This document shows positions 41,801-58,852 of a stretch of DNA of 64,000 nucleotides, one piece after another. Location: positions 27,414,339 through 27,478,338 of the forward strand of contig NC_064757.1 of the NCBI RefSeq assembly GCF_011397635.1, in the 5' to 3' direction. The notes below the pieces were generated by a model. The model saw nothing but the letters and a program-made list of their open reading frames with translations, had not been told where the DNA came from and made no database searches. The stretch comes from Epinephelus fuscoguttatus. Its lineage: Eukaryota > Chordata > Actinopteri > Perciformes > Serranidae. Each line of letters opens with the position of its first letter. Within the stretch, counting starts at the first letter, position 1. Position numbers and translations under genes: made by a program.

Positions 41801-43630
41801 CTGATTGTCGGAGCCATACAATCAGTAACTCTAGCTTAATATTTTTGATTTACACATTAAATTGTTACAGGTGAGACATACTGACAGGTGCACACACACT
41901 ACTTTGCAATATTATGAACAAAGTAAAATAAAGATAAGGGTAAAACGACAAACAGTTGCAGAGTGTCTATTCAGAGCATCACATTAAACGTGTCCTGTGG
42001 TGGTTATCTCTCTTCTCTCACCTCCTGACACTGCTGATAAAGAGGCCCTTAAGTGCCGCACGTACAGAAGATGGGAGTGTTCATCTTACATCAGCCTTGT
42101 CGGTGTTAAATAAGACAAATGAGAATATCATGTCCAGGTTCATCATAGTCATCAATCTTAACAGAGCGCAGATTAAAGGATGGGCCACCTGTTGATGAGG
42201 CCACAGATACGAAAAATGAACCATAAGTTTAATTAGAAATAAAGTATCACTTTTCAATTGATGACACACTGAAGACAAACTAAGTGTCTCCCCCTTTGCC
42301 CATCCCAATCCTTGTAAACGCAAAAAATCTGTTAGCAAAACTGCAAAACTTTCTATGTATATCAGGTGTGTTTTTGTATGTGTAGCTGCAGTAGCAAAGA
42401 AAATCCTGCAGGTGGTGTTGATGATCCTGCTCTGAGTTAGACGTATAAACCAGCAGTTGTCGTGGTGAAAAGGCCTAAAAACAATGTATGTGTTCTCACT
42501 ACAGAGGTGGTAAGAGGTAAATGGGTTGTTATATATGTATATTAATGGATGAAAGCAGGATTTCTGTTTTCAAACAATGGAATAAATCTGATTTTCAGAT
42601 GGTTTAAAGCTTGACAAGACACTCAACAGTGATCTACTTCATATTGGCAAAACTTAATGACACTTGTTTCCTGTATTGGAGTTTCATTGAATTGATCTAC
42701 ATGTGATTAACATCTCTCTGTTGTATTAATGACCTCCACTGATGTAAACGACCCCTCTGCCCTGTCTCAGTCTGTGTCCCTCTCATATCTCCCCACTGCA
42801 TATCTTATTCACCACATATCCGCGCCGCTCCGGGCTGTGTTGACATTTAGACAGGCCAGTCCTTTCTCAGAGGGAACTGTTGGCACATACACACACGGAC
42901 AGATAACCTTGTCAGCTCCCTCCTTCCTTAAGCTGTCTGTTTCTTCTGTCTGTTTATCTCTGTGTGTCTGTTTCTCAGCTCACCTTTTCTCTCTTGTCAT
43001 GCATCTTTATTTACCAGTTTCCTTTTTTTATTTTACATTTGAGGTGCATTTGCATCTCTATCTCCCACCAAGACCACACATCTGTTTTTGTTCTGTGCTC
43101 TTGTGTTTTTTAAAGAACTTCCCTGGCTCTGCAGTATCTCAAGTGTTCACCCTTGGTATCAGCAGGTGCAGCAAGGAACATTGTGCTGGTTCTCAGTAAC
43201 GCCGCGTGCTACTGTGTATAGTACAAATCACTCTGAACAGAGCAGCTGTCTTTTGAAGTATCAGTAAATAATGCAAGAACAGATGCCACAAAGATCTGTA
43301 TTGATTATTAGAGTCTGTTGTCACTGGAGGTTTGCTCTACATGGGCCAGTGTGGGAAGTGCTTTCCTGGTTTTGACAAAGAAAGATGAAGCATCCCATCA
43401 CAAACATGTCATTGAGCTTTGTGTAAAGTGAAACAATGAGATGGTTTGTGTGTTTTTGCTGTTTTGTTAATTGTTTTTTGCTTCAGATTTTACATTTGCT
43501 TTTTAAATTTCTCTCCACTTGTATTAGTTTTGTCCTTTCGAAGTGTAGATCTTGGTGGTTATGGATGTTGGGATGTAGAATAATGTCATGTTTTGATGTC
43601 TTTCTTGGTTTGTTGTGTAACTGGAAAGCT
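41801..43630. other. Intergenic, nothing recognised
   Basis: No coding exon, RNA gene or clear repeat family was recognised. The open frame at 42729-43199 has no familiar motif and its composition looks like non-coding DNA. Confidence 0.4.
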
Positions 43631-43639
43631 ATAAATAAG

Positions 43640-43975
43640 GGAAAAAAAGTGGTTTGCATTGTCGCCTCACAGCAAGAGGGTTCCTGGTTTGAACCAAGGG
43701 TGGAGAGTTCGAACCCTGGGGTGGGGAAGCCCTTCTGTGTGGAGTTTGCATGTTCTTCCTGTGTCAGTGTGGGTTTTCTCCAGGTACTCCGGCTTCCTCC
43801 CACAGTCCAAAGACGTGCAGGTTAATTGGTGACTCTTAATTGCCCCGTAGGTGTGAACGTGAGTGTGAATGGTTGTCTGTCTCTATGTGTCAGCCCTGTG
43901 ATAGTCTGGTGACCTGTCCAGGGTGCACCCTGCTTCTCGCCCAATGTCAGCTGGGATAGGCTAACCTAATGAATC
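43640..43975 (+). mobile_element. LINE/SINE 3' end, L2-tail type
   Basis: A familiar fish repeat: ggtttgcattgtcgcctcac, ggagtttgcatgttcttcc, ttctccaggtactccggctt and gtccagggtgcaccc occur in order. It lacks coding capacity. I place it with L2-type 3' ends, with modest certainty. Confidence 0.6.
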
Positions 43976-46869
43976 CTGATGACATCATCAACAGGACTGT
44001 TACTTGTGACGCGTCAGTCTTGAAACCAGAATCGGTCTTACAACAATTTAGTGCTGGGGAAAACAGCCAATATTTCAGGGTTCCAGTGTGTGATATTTTT
44101 TTTCCTACTATGGTGAAATTATGGCCTGCCCTCCTCTCCCCTTCTCTGCCTCTGATTTGATTACTCCTCTTCCTAACTGGACATAATGCCAACAAGCAAA
44201 CATCAGACGGTGTTACGTTTCCCAATGAAGATATCCTAACCTGCTCCATGCTTCACCGAACAGGCTAAGCAACATTTGCTTGGTTGCAAAACCACTCGCT
44301 CTGGCTCCATTTTGGCGAAGATTTGCTCCAGTCTGTCATAAAGCAACAGCTAGTCACTCCCTGAATGTTGAACCAAAGCCCCCTCAGTTGTGATTGGTCG
44401 ATACTACTTGGACTACAAACATAAATGAGAATGTTTCCAATACCAAAATCCCGCCGTGTTGCTGACAAATTCTGCACTCATGTACAGATATATGTCCATA
44501 GAGATTAGTGATGAGTAAACTGAGCTGAATATATGTAAAGTGGAGTGCACCTTTAAACACTGGCTTTGTATCATGAGCTTTGAATCCCCTGTTTTTAAGC
44601 AACCACTGTGTTCAGCCGTCACTATCTGTCACCTTAAATGTAAAAACAAACAACTCAAAGGTGTTGAATTCACCAGGGTAACAGCTGCTTGTGCGTATGC
44701 CATTGTAGCATTTGCTATTCCCTCATGAGTCATCTCTGCACACCTACAGATGTGCCCTCGTCTGTCTGTCTGTCGCTCTCCTCTTTGGGCCATCACAGCT
44801 CTGGAAAAAAAACAGTCATCCCACATCGTGCTAGCGGGCTGAGCCAGATGTTGTCACGTGGAAATTTCAGCCTGACCTCTAATTTATTTATTTCCTTTCC
44901 TACTTAGACAGGGATCTGTTGGAGGGAGGTAATCTGAGGAGCACACACACACACACACACACACACAATGCTGCTGCTCACTCTGTGCTGCTGAGGGCAG
45001 ATCAACAGAAGGGCAAACAGGCCGTTTCTGTGCGTCCGCGTCTAGTGAATTCCTTCATGACTCGCATAACATTTCTAATACTACAAGTATTTTCCGGATT
45101 TGGTTTGTTCTGCCAGATTTCACATCAAACAAGTAGCAGAGAGCCCTGCGTACCACACAAACAGTTTGCTTTGAACTGTATCGCATGGTGGATAATAGGG
45201 AATGTTTGTTTTATAGATATGATATGAAAAAGCAGGGACTTTTTTTTCTACTTTTTTTATGAAACAATATCAAACAGGAAACCGGTGTGGTGTCAAGGTT
45301 TTAAATGGATTTCTTCCTTTTAGCTTTCTTTTCAGGGCTGAACCATAAATAATAACCACACATTGTCAAGATCAGGAGCAGGTGCTGCCGAAAGTGTGTG
45401 TGTATGAGTGTGTGTGTGTCTGTAAATAGCCACCCACCAGCGACACTGTGATGTCTCCATTTGTCAGATGCTATCAGTGTTAATTAGAGAGGGCGGAAAC
45501 ACAGCACAGACACAGAAAACAAAGAATCAAATGAGCAGCAGCAGCAGTATCATAATATTCCCCATAACATCTATAGTTTTATAATCTTTGCTTTTTTTCC
45601 CGTCTTGTCTTTCTGTGCTTGTATTTTCCTCCTTTTTTCACTGTTATTTAGAAGATGCCAGTGATTGTATCTATTTTTTGGCTAACCTCCAGTAGCTAAT
45701 GACTTCCCCTCTACCTCCAGCTACTAATGCATTCGCAGTACTTATAAAAGAATCTGTGTTATTCATAAAAGAACCTGTGTTACGCCTCCCCTGGAAATAG
45801 TTTCAGGGAATTTAAATCACAGACGTCGGGAAGGGTACAAGAATGATAATAGGAGGTTGTTTTTGTTACTTTACAGTTTTATTTTTCTGCAGTCTCATCT
45901 TTGTGTTGTCAATAATGGCTGTTTGTGATGTTTCAGAGGCTGTGCGAGTGCAGTAAAATATTACAGTGAAATACATGTGAGATATTCTGATGTGAGCTGG
46001 TGATTTTGATGTAAATAACCAGGTTGGATGCTCAGAACATGAAGCACTTTTGAAAGGGAATGAAAAGATTTTATCTCTTATTGCAAAACGACTCACTACA
46101 TTTTCTGACAGCCTCCCTGTCACCGCATAAAAGTATCTAAAGAAAGAGACTTCGCTCTGACGCAACAGCAACAAAGGTATTTGGCAATTTCCTCTTCACT
46201 ACATTCCACTTGTAACCCTGTCTCATCCCGCCAACACACGGGAGAGGGCGCATATACACACCTGGGTGATGTAAAGTCTCTTTGAATCCAAGGAGCTTCA
46301 CTTCAGGTGCACCATACAGGGCAAACAGGGCTTTTACACAGTTATTATTTGGGAAGGGATGAACGATTCTGTGTCACTTTCATTTCTGTAACAGCACCAG
46401 CTTTCTGATTACAGCCTCCGCTCTGTGATCACAAAGGAATCACTGACCCATCATCTAATGGCTCGCATTTAGCAAATTATTCATCAGATACCTGCATCAG
46501 ACACATTTAACTAAAAGTGTCCAATGAAATTTAGTAAAAAGACTGTGAGGTCTCCGAAGTCACGACTGTCAAGGTCACAGGATTAGACCTCCCCTAGATG
46601 TCTCCTACTCTGTTTTGATTTTCACCTACGTGAGTCATCTAATGAAGTGGAAATGGTACACAAAATCCAGAACCATCCTTGTAACGCTTCTCTGCTCTTC
46701 TCATTGACAGAGCCATAAGATCAGAGTGTCGCTTTACACTGGTTCATTATATTAGGGTGACATGTGGGTCTCTTAACTCTAGCCTCTCTGTTAATCCTGT
46801 AGCCAGGGGCAGAGGAGAGGAGGTGGCTTCTGGGGCTTTAGCTACATTGTTTTCTCACAACACATTCTC
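43976..46869. other. Intergenic, with (CA)n tract
   Basis: A (CA)n run is at 44942-44967. No exon or RNA gene was recognised in the rest. Confidence 0.45.
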
Positions 46870-47030
46870 ACTCTGACCTTATCACATATTAAGGTTTGAT
46901 CATGGACCGTCCACGTCCACATACAACGTGTAAGGTACCCTGGGTGCGTTGGTTGTTGATGTTCTGGGACGCTGTGTCAAGTTCTGCCTGTTACATGCAT
47001 TGCCTTCTTTCAAAATACATTTCTGTTTTC
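46870..47030. repeat. Dispersed repeat, inverted relative of 21790-21930
   Basis: The stretch gtgtaaggtaccctgggtgc, then gatgttctgggac and gttctgcctgttacatgcat, matches the reverse complement of 21790-21930. It fuses by chance with the open frame of the LINE that follows. Confidence 0.6.
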
Positions 47031-47034
47031 ACAG

Positions 47035-48190
47035 GAAATTTACCATTTACGTTAGTAAGGAGGCAAGGGTGTGGCCGCCTAGAAGGTGCTTGTGATTGGG
47101 AAATGCAAGTAGATTTAGGGGGAAAGCATGTTGTTCCCCAGGAAATAGTTTGTACCAAGCAGAGGCCTGACATAGTGTTGCGGTCAGTGAGTCAAGGGAT
47201 AGTTTATTTCATTGAGCTGACAGTTCCTTGGGAAGACTCAGTGGAAGAAGCCTATGAAAGAAAAAAGCTTAGATATGCAGACTTAGGAGCAGAAGCTGAG
47301 CAACAAGGATGGAAAACTAGGATTTGTCCAGTGGAAGTGGGGTGTAGGGGATTCATAGCAAGATCAGCTGTCTCGCTCCTGGGGGAACTCGGAGTGCGGG
47401 GACAGAGTTTGAGGAAGACAGTGAAGGAAATGTCAGATGAAGCAGTTAGATGTAGCCAATGGATCTGGAAGCAAAGAAATAATGTCAGTTGGGGGCCAGC
47501 AGGGGGAACTACTAAGCAGGGTACATAACTCCTTGAGATCAGGTGGAGAGATCCAGTTCATCTCAGGAGGAAATCCAGGAAGAGGAAGGTTATTTAAGTG
47601 TGGGAGTGGCCTATTTGAATCCCTTTTGTTTGAGACCATGCTGCAAGGTGAGTGTGTTTGCTGATCTTGTAAGTTTATTTATCTCCTTTAACTTTAGCTT
47701 ATATTGGAGTTATGATATGTAGCATGTGAAACAGAGTATGGTGAATGTGCTAGGAAAAGTAGTATCAGCACGGCTTCTACCTGGAGCTCGCATGTACGGT
47801 GCTGTTTGGGCTGAGAAAGCCATGTGTAAGTAAGGTAAAGGAGGTTATTGGGTTGGTGTGGGGAGCAGTAAGACCTGGCATTAGGGGAGTGCCTCTGGGA
47901 AACCAGAGATCACTGTCTAGCATCCTGGAGGTGTCGTGGGACCAACTAGACGAAACCCTGGTGAAAGGAGGTTCCCACCCGATGACCCCAAAGACCGGGT
48001 TACACAGTTTGTTGGTGGGGTCTGTCCTTTGTAATGGCAGCAACAGAAAGTTTGCTGCTGTTACACAGGCTGGCTGGATTCAGCTTGCTGCTGCAGCACA
48101 CTTGCATTTTTCTTCATCGGAAAGAGTGGAGAGAGAGCATTATTTGTTCATGCCCATGTTTCCCAGCTTTCTATCACCCATTCCATGATT
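47035..48190 (+). mobile_element. R2-type (restriction-like endonuclease) LINE, 3' end
   Basis: About 160 codons stay open (to 47528). They contain RPD followed, after 14 residues, by Glu (RPDIVLR to YFIELTVPWED), then YERKKLRYADL and VEVGCRGF. RPD-x12-14-E is the catalytic pattern of the restriction-like endonuclease at the C terminus of R2/NeSL-type non-LTR retrotransposons. The reverse transcriptase is absent, so the copy is 5' truncated. Sequence to about 48190 is probably its 3' untranslated region. The long open frame suggests a fairly young copy. Confidence 0.65.
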
Positions 48191-49714
48191 AAAAGTCGTG
48201 TTTTTTTAGCTTAAATATGTGTCTGCACTGCATATGTGTGTCCATAACTTTTGTTTGTGTCCTGTCACATTTTCCCCTGACGCCGCCGAGTGCCATTAAA
48301 CGATAACAGCCACCGGCTGCGTATCATGTTGCCTTAAAGGATGGCTTTTTCCTTAGTGTCTGACACCACAAGTCACTGCCCAAACGCCGGATTTTGACGA
48401 CTTTGGAGTGAGACTTGTGTCTCAAAAGCCTCAATCAATTCCCTGAAGAAATCTAATATAATTGAGTAAATGTCCTTCAGTTGGCCTAATATTCAGTTAG
48501 GAGTATTGTCGACCACATTTACTTGGCGCTGTTGGGGATCCTTGCTTAGTAGCTCAGATTATTGTGGCACAGACTCAGATGTAACAGATTTGTCAGCTAA
48601 GCATTCATGCTGTGATTTCTGCTCCAACATAGTGTAACAAAAATAGGTTTCAAGATCAGTTATGTTGTTTATGCCAAATTCCTACCCTACCTATGTTATG
48701 TAACCTAAAATTAGTAACATCAGATCATTTGTGTTTCTTTTTAGGTGGCAGGAGTGAAAATCATCCTCAACACTTGTTGTGTTTTGGTTCCAGAATGATG
48801 AAGACAGTTGGAGAACAAACTTGGCAACTATGGTGTTTTTCCCAAATGATGATGTGCAGATTTTTAGGCATTCTATTATCTCAACTGGCTTGAAAAACCT
48901 GTGCATATAGCTACTGTAAATGGGGAAAAAAGACTCCCCCCCCATCCCCAGGTTTGGGCTGATCCCCGAATGTTTGCAGGGTCTGGCTCCACCCCTGCCT
49001 GGAGCACCTCTGCATAATCATTATTACAGCCTCCATGACCTGCCTTCTGTTTCTCTCACTTCACTGACTGTCATAACCACTCTCCACTCACTTCGGGCTA
49101 TGGGAATTTGTAAGTCAACAGATTCAATACGCCCATATGAAATCTGCAAACACTGGAGAAACTTTTGTTTTTGTTGTGCTCCTGTTGTGCTCTCTCCATC
49201 TTCACAAGGACCATCAGCCCACACAGTGTACAAGGTTACACAGTTTTCTGGGGTTGTCAGAAGTTGTTTGTGGAAAAGTAAGAAATCATAAACTGAATCG
49301 AAAGACTTCATCACAAAACTACTCTCATACGCTAATATGGAATATGACAAACCAGTTGTATATCACATTGTAGCAGTGGATTTTATTTGGCTGAACTGAC
49401 TTGGTTAGGGATTCTGCAGTTATCTCATGACACCTTTAAACTGGGGTTTTGGCCAGTAAAGTGTAAAGTGGTTTGATTTCAACACAACTAAAAATAATTA
49501 CAGATAACACACAAATTTGCTGTTTTTATTTTCTTTCTTTTTTCTTTTTATGTTAATGAAAAAGTGGCATATGTTACAATATAAACTGTAATTTCCAGTT
49601 AAATCAGCCTCCTGTTTTTGAGCACAAGCACATCATCTCAACCTTTAACAGGTTTATATATCTCATTTACACACCCCTGGTGCCGCCTCGGTTGAAAACG
49701 CTGCGCTACTAAAG
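48191..49714. other. Intergenic, nothing recognised
   Basis: No coding exon, RNA gene or clear mobile element was recognised on either strand. Confidence 0.4.
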
Positions 49715-49969
49715 TACCCTCTTGAGTGGCGAAAATGAGAGGATGTGCCCTATCAGCTGCCCTCTTGAATGATAAAAACGAGCAGATGTGCCCTTTTGGT
49801 TGCCCTCTTTATTAACAAAAAATGAGCAGATGTGCCCTTTTGGCTGCCCTCTTGAGTGGTGAAAACGAGAGGATGGTCCCTTTTGGCTGCCCTCTTGAGT
49901 GATCAAAACAAGACGATGTGCCCTATTGGATGAAAACGACCGGATGTGCCCTTTTGGCTGCCCTCTTGT
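49715..49969. repeat. Minisatellite, about six units of 43 bp
   Basis: Units run from gccctctt to the next gccctctt, for example gccctcttgagtggtgaaaa then cgagaggatggtcccttttg and gct. Spacing is 43-44 bp, with one shortened unit. The minus strand stays open across the array and would encode repeats like RGQPKGHI, but no gene context supports translation. Confidence 0.8.
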
Positions 49970-50039
49970 CCCCATGTCATGCAGTAGGTGCCCTTTTTTC
50001 CTTTTCGCCCCTGCCCTTCAAACATCCTGAGTCCGTCTC

Positions 50040-51270
50040 TGCAAACGATCATCTCTAGCTTTCTAGATGAATCTCAAAGGCACAGATTCTGCACATGTCA
50101 GGATAGTTGATGATCAGGCTATAATAATCCAGGTAGAAGACGATGGAGGATGGATTGGGCTGTCCTCAAATAGAGTTAGATTGACTTTTTTCCCCATTTA
50201 ACTTTATTCTTTTATACAGTATGTAGGTTTGGAGAGCAGTGAGTCCAGCATCCTGCAATACCGACCCACATCTGAAACCGGTTAAGGAGGGTAAGGGTGT
50301 TTTTGAGTACATCTCTACCTTTACCAAGGTTATACATTTCATGTTTACTCCCTCTATGACTGTATCTCCCAACAATGTAGATTTTCTTTAATCAATTTTT
50401 TTGTACTTGAAGAAACTACTTTTTGTCAGTGGGGATCCTTGACATGTGATGACATCCTTGCAGCTGTAAAAATATTCATTCACTGTGAACAAAGGATCAA
50501 ACTCCCTCTATGATTGTATCTCCCTACAATGTAGATTTTCTTTTGTACTTGAAGAAACTATTATTTTTCAGTGGGGGTCCTTGACATGCAACTGTAAAAA
50601 ATATCCATTCACCATGAACAAACGATCATCTCTGGCTTTCTCTCTTGATCAATCTCAAAGGCACAAATCCTGCACATGTCAGGATGGTAGATGATCAGGC
50701 TATAATAATCCAGCTAGAAGAAGCTGGTGGCTGGATGGGGCTATCCTCACAGAGTTAGATTGACCTTTTATGTAGGTTTGGAGAGCAGTGAGTCCAGCAT
50801 CCTGCAAAATCAACCCACGTTTGAAACTGGGTAAGGAGGGTAAGGGTGTTTTTGAGTACAGGCATGTCATCTCTACCTTTACCAAGCTTACACATTTCAT
50901 TTTTGCTCCCTCCTTAACTTAAACATCCTACAATGTAGATTTCCCTCAACAGATCTCTTGTAGTGGAAGACCCTATCTTGTTATTTGGGGTCCTTGACAT
51001 GGGATGGCATCCTTGGGGCTGTAAAAACATGCATTCACTGTGAACAAAGGATCATCTCTAGCTTTCTCTCTAGATGAATCTCAAATCCAGCACATGTCAG
51101 GATGGCAGATGATCGGGCTATAATAATCCAGAAGAAGCTGGAGGCTGGATTGGGCTGAGTTAGATTGACTTTTTTCCATTTAACTTTCATGTATTCTTTT
51201 ACATGTAGGTTTGGAGAGCAGTGAGTCCAGCATCCTGCAAAACCGACCCACGTTTGAAACCGGGTTGCAG
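50040..51270. repeat. Large tandem repeat, three unequal units
   Basis: Units begin near 50044, 50624 and 51050 with cgatcatctctagctttct or close variants and include ggagagcagtgagtccagca. Unit 1 also has an internal duplication (about 50345-50495 and 50500-50628). Unit 3 is cut short. The array ends about 80 bp before the (GT)n tract upstream of the candidate mapk4 first exon. Confidence 0.8.
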
Positions 51271-51337
51271 GGTAAGGGTGCTGCTGGGAGTCCTCGATTG
51301 AGAGAGACAGGGGTAGAGAGATACTTCATCATCCATG

Positions 51338-51342
<5 letters not shown>

Positions 51343-51387
<45 letters not shown>
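51343..51387. repeat. (GT)n microsatellite
   Basis: A near-perfect GT run of about 45 bp. Confidence 0.9.
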
Positions 51388-51389
<2 letters not shown>

Positions 51390-51499
51390 TGAGTGTGTGT
51401 GAAGCCACTCGGGGTCTGCGAGATGTATCTGAATCGGGGTGATCCCTCCTCTCCTCCCTCTCTCACATCACTCCTCTGACAGAGAGCGGACAGTCGCCC

Positions 51500-51751
51500 A
51501 CAATAACAGGCTCTATAGCAGCCTCTGGCTTATCTCATCTCCGCGGATCGCTCCCGGTGCCGACCCGTACCGGCTGCTTCCCCCCTCTGTATCATCTAAA
51601 TCACACACACACTCACACAGAAGCAAAAGAAAGAGAGAGAATGAGAGATGCGGTCGTGTTTCACTTTCTTTGCTTCCAAGGAGCCGTATCTCTCACATCT
51701 TTCCCCCGGATCTTTGTTTCTGGACGGCAGGCTGCGGCTGCGTAATGCTCC
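51500..51751 (+). other. Candidate non-coding first exon of mapk4
   Basis: A locally CpG-richer stretch ends in a strong donor (ctccg then gtgagt at 51752). No coding frame is evident. Mammalian MAPK4 has upstream non-coding exons, and this lies 2.6 kb before the ATG on the same strand. The 5' limit is not known. Confidence 0.35.
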
Positions 51752-52123
51752 GGTGAGTACTGATGGTTGCTGCTGTTATCTTTTCTTTCTTCTTCCTCTT
51801 GTTATTGCACACCGAGCAGATAGTGGCAGAGATAAAGATAACGTGGAGCTAGTTAGAGGAGAAAGGGAAGCACGGGCCTGATTGTCGTTAATACTTTCTT
51901 TTCATTTCTTTCTTTCTTTTTTTTTTTTTTTTGGAAATAAATGGGGCTTTATGTTTTATGAGATGCACTTCAACCTCAGTGTTTTTGTTCTGTCAGAGGG
52001 GCGTTACTGGAGTGTATGGAGACACACAAAGACAGCCGCATGAAGCCAGTGTGCAGAGAGGATGCAGCGTTTCCCATCTTAACTAAAACTGCCTTACTGC
52101 CTTATGGGAAGTAAATAATATAA

Positions 52124-52149
52124 TAAAGAGAGAGAGAGAGAGAGAGAGA
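52124..52149. repeat. (GA)n microsatellite
   Basis: A run of GA dinucleotides of about 25 bp. Confidence 0.85.
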
Positions 52150-53190
52150 AGCAGCTGCACAAAGAGCACAACCCTTCTCTGCTCCCATCTCCATCATATT
52201 GCCTCTGTGTGGAGTGTTCTTCTGCCTTAACCTATATTAAAGGGTGTTTTAAGCAAGTGTGATATCTTGTTCTAAAAATGTTGACAATAGGATTCATAAT
52301 TCAAATTTAATCCATTTTACTGCACTGCATCAACACACTGCAGTTTATTCTCATTCATGACATGTACTCTGGCTGCAAAGCCCTGAAGAAATATGAAGAA
52401 TAAACGCACAGAGAGAACACCAAGCGCCATCTCCAGTGGTTATGCATTATATATAAAGTTAGCCCAGTGCTGCACCTCCCACCCAGCAACACTGTCAATG
52501 CTCCCCCCTCTCTCTCTCTCTCAGTCTCTCTGTTCTCCCCTTACACTCTCCCAGCCTCTGACAGTCAGCCCGACCGAGGCTCACATGAACACTGACTGTA
52601 AGTATTTTGAAAGCTGATAAAGAGCAAGTTATTGAGTGCACATCACCACCCATTCTGGGGAGAGAAAGGGGAGCTAATGCTCGAGCCTGCCCCGAGGCCT
52701 TTGACAGCAAAGAGATTTGTTTTATGGATTGATGGATTGTTTGAGTTCTTGCAGCCCAGGGATCTAGGGGTGCGATAAAGTCAATGCTTTTGTTTTCTAC
52801 CACTACATGACCTTTCAAGGGGGTGGAAATAGAACTGAAATGTCAGGTAGACACTTTTAATCAGGCAAAGTTATGTTGTGTGATGCAATCAGAGCCCAGA
52901 ACTAGGAAAGACCTTTTCATTTAAAACAATGCCGCCATGATAATTCCACCCTGTCTTTGTCTCTCTGCTCTGAAATGTCAGCAGCATCATGTTGCAGATA
53001 TTGAAGCAACACTGAATTGAGGTGATTATCTTCTGTAAGCACATTAAGTTGCTGGTGTAGATTAGCTCACACTGCCATGCAGGGTTATGCAATGGCAACT
53101 CCTGCGACACTAACACACTGGCTCTGTTGTTGTGTAACTTTCATCTCTGTCTTCTGTTTTGTTCACCCCATTTCCTCTTTTCTTCCCCAG

Positions 53191-53631
53191 CAGCAGTGGA
53201 GGCAGCAGATGCGTTGAGCAACCCAGCTCATAGATGTATCTCTCCACGGTGACCACGGCCTGATGCTGAAATCCCTACATTCATGAGAAGGCATCAGGAA
53301 GCAGATTACTGAGGGATTAAACGCATGCACACTTATGCACATGCACACACAGAGAGAACCACAGTTCCGGGATTTGTCCGCTGTCCAACTGTGGATCTCT
53401 TGCTGAATGAACTTGTCTGACTGACTGACTCTGGTACCATGGAAGAAGAGGAGGAGCTGATAGAGACTCATTGAATTTAACTCACGTAACCCCACCTCCT
53501 TTCCCCCTGCCTCACCGTCAAAAGGCTTTGACTGGTCGATAAGGATTACAGATTTATTACAAACACAGTGGAGACAGAGAGGAGTGCAGAGCCGGGCGTC
53601 CGCCTGCTGCTGTCCCATGATGCATCTACAC
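53191..53631 (+). other. Candidate second non-coding exon of mapk4
   Basis: A good polypyrimidine tract and acceptor (cctcttttcttccccag) precede 53191, and a donor (acat then gtaagag) follows 53631. Several stops lie in all frames. It is offered only as a splice-site based guess. Confidence 0.25.
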
Positions 53632-54360
53632 ATGTAAGAGCAGGATCAGCCACACAGAGGGCTGTTTCTATGGATACCCCTGCCCTGGGTAGTATTAATA
53701 AGACTCACTGATATCCTGACTATCTGCGCGTGAACAAAATACAGTGAGAAATTAGAAGTGCATCGCTGCGGCAGACTAAAGCATCAGATAGCGTCTTTGG
53801 AGCAGAGAGAGACATCATCAAAAGCAAAAAAATGTTGAAGGAGAATATGTTATTTTTAAACATGTAGGCTCGACTGTAGACGCTTTACACTCCTTGTCCT
53901 AAACACCTCAAAGGGTTTTTTTAAAATGTGATACCTCAGCAGGTTCAGTAAAAGGATGATTTAATAAGAATCTGCCCACACAGGACCAGAAGAGGAGGTG
54001 AACATGATGCACAAAGGCAGTTCTTAGGCCTGAAGGAAATATCTTCTCCTCTAACCCGCTCATGATTCTGACAACAGCTCGAAATTCTGGATAAAATACT
54101 GGAACTTTTGTGGGCTCCTAAAACTACCACCACCTTTCACCAAACTAGCTGTGTGACTGAATTTTGGTCTTGTCTACATGAGAACAAACATCTGCGTGCA
54201 CCAGCTACCTAGACAAAAATCAGGTCTTTATTTAAGGTTCTGGACTCACCAGCAAAATGTGACATCATGTGTACAAGACAATAGCAAAGCACTTTTAGTC
54301 AAGCTTGAGGTACCTGGAATCATCTGTCATCTCTCCCTAACACATCCACACTGAGCTATC

Positions 54361-58370
<4,010 letters not shown>

Positions 58371-58374
58371 ACAG

Positions 58375-58605
58375 GGGGTGCGTTTGGAGGGGAGGAGGTG
58401 GAGGAGGGAGGGGAAGGGGTTGATGAGGGGGGAGGCAGAGAACAGATGAGGAACAAGGGTGAGAAGTATTGAGTCACAGAAGGTGGAAAGTACAAAGACA
58501 GAGAGAGAAGGAGGGCAAAGAAGAGAAACAAGTAAAGGGGGTGCAAAAGAGAGATCAAACAGAGAGGAGAAGTGAGAGATGAAGGTAGTTTGGGTCGTGC
58601 AGGAC
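58375..58605. repeat. Polypurine tract
   Basis: The plus strand is almost all A and G here, with runs such as ggaggaggtggaggaggg. Open frames on the minus strand are a result of this skew. Confidence 0.6.
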
Positions 58606-58632
58606 AGCAAAAACAAGGTTTACCTCTTTCTC

Positions 58633-58633
<1 letters not shown>

Positions 58634-58677
<44 letters not shown>
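58634..58677. repeat. (GT)n microsatellite
   Basis: A GT run of about 44 bp. Confidence 0.9.
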
Positions 58678-58678
<1 letters not shown>

Positions 58679-58767
58679 GGGCGCATATTTGCTCTCACAC
58701 TGTGTACCGACAGACAGAGAGAGAACACAATGTTCAGGCTTGAACTACTCTGCACTGTCACAAGGTA

Positions 58768-58768
58768 G

Positions 58769-58851
<83 letters not shown>

Positions 58852-58852
58852 G
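58768..58852. repeat. (GATA)n microsatellite
   Basis: About 20 perfect GATA units. A second GATA array is at 60858-60927. Confidence 0.95.

Noticed and set aside
46896-47034. N-terminal 45 codons joined to the LINE endonuclease frame
   Set aside because: These codons come from an unrelated dispersed repeat also seen at 21790-21930, so the 210-aa frame is not one protein.
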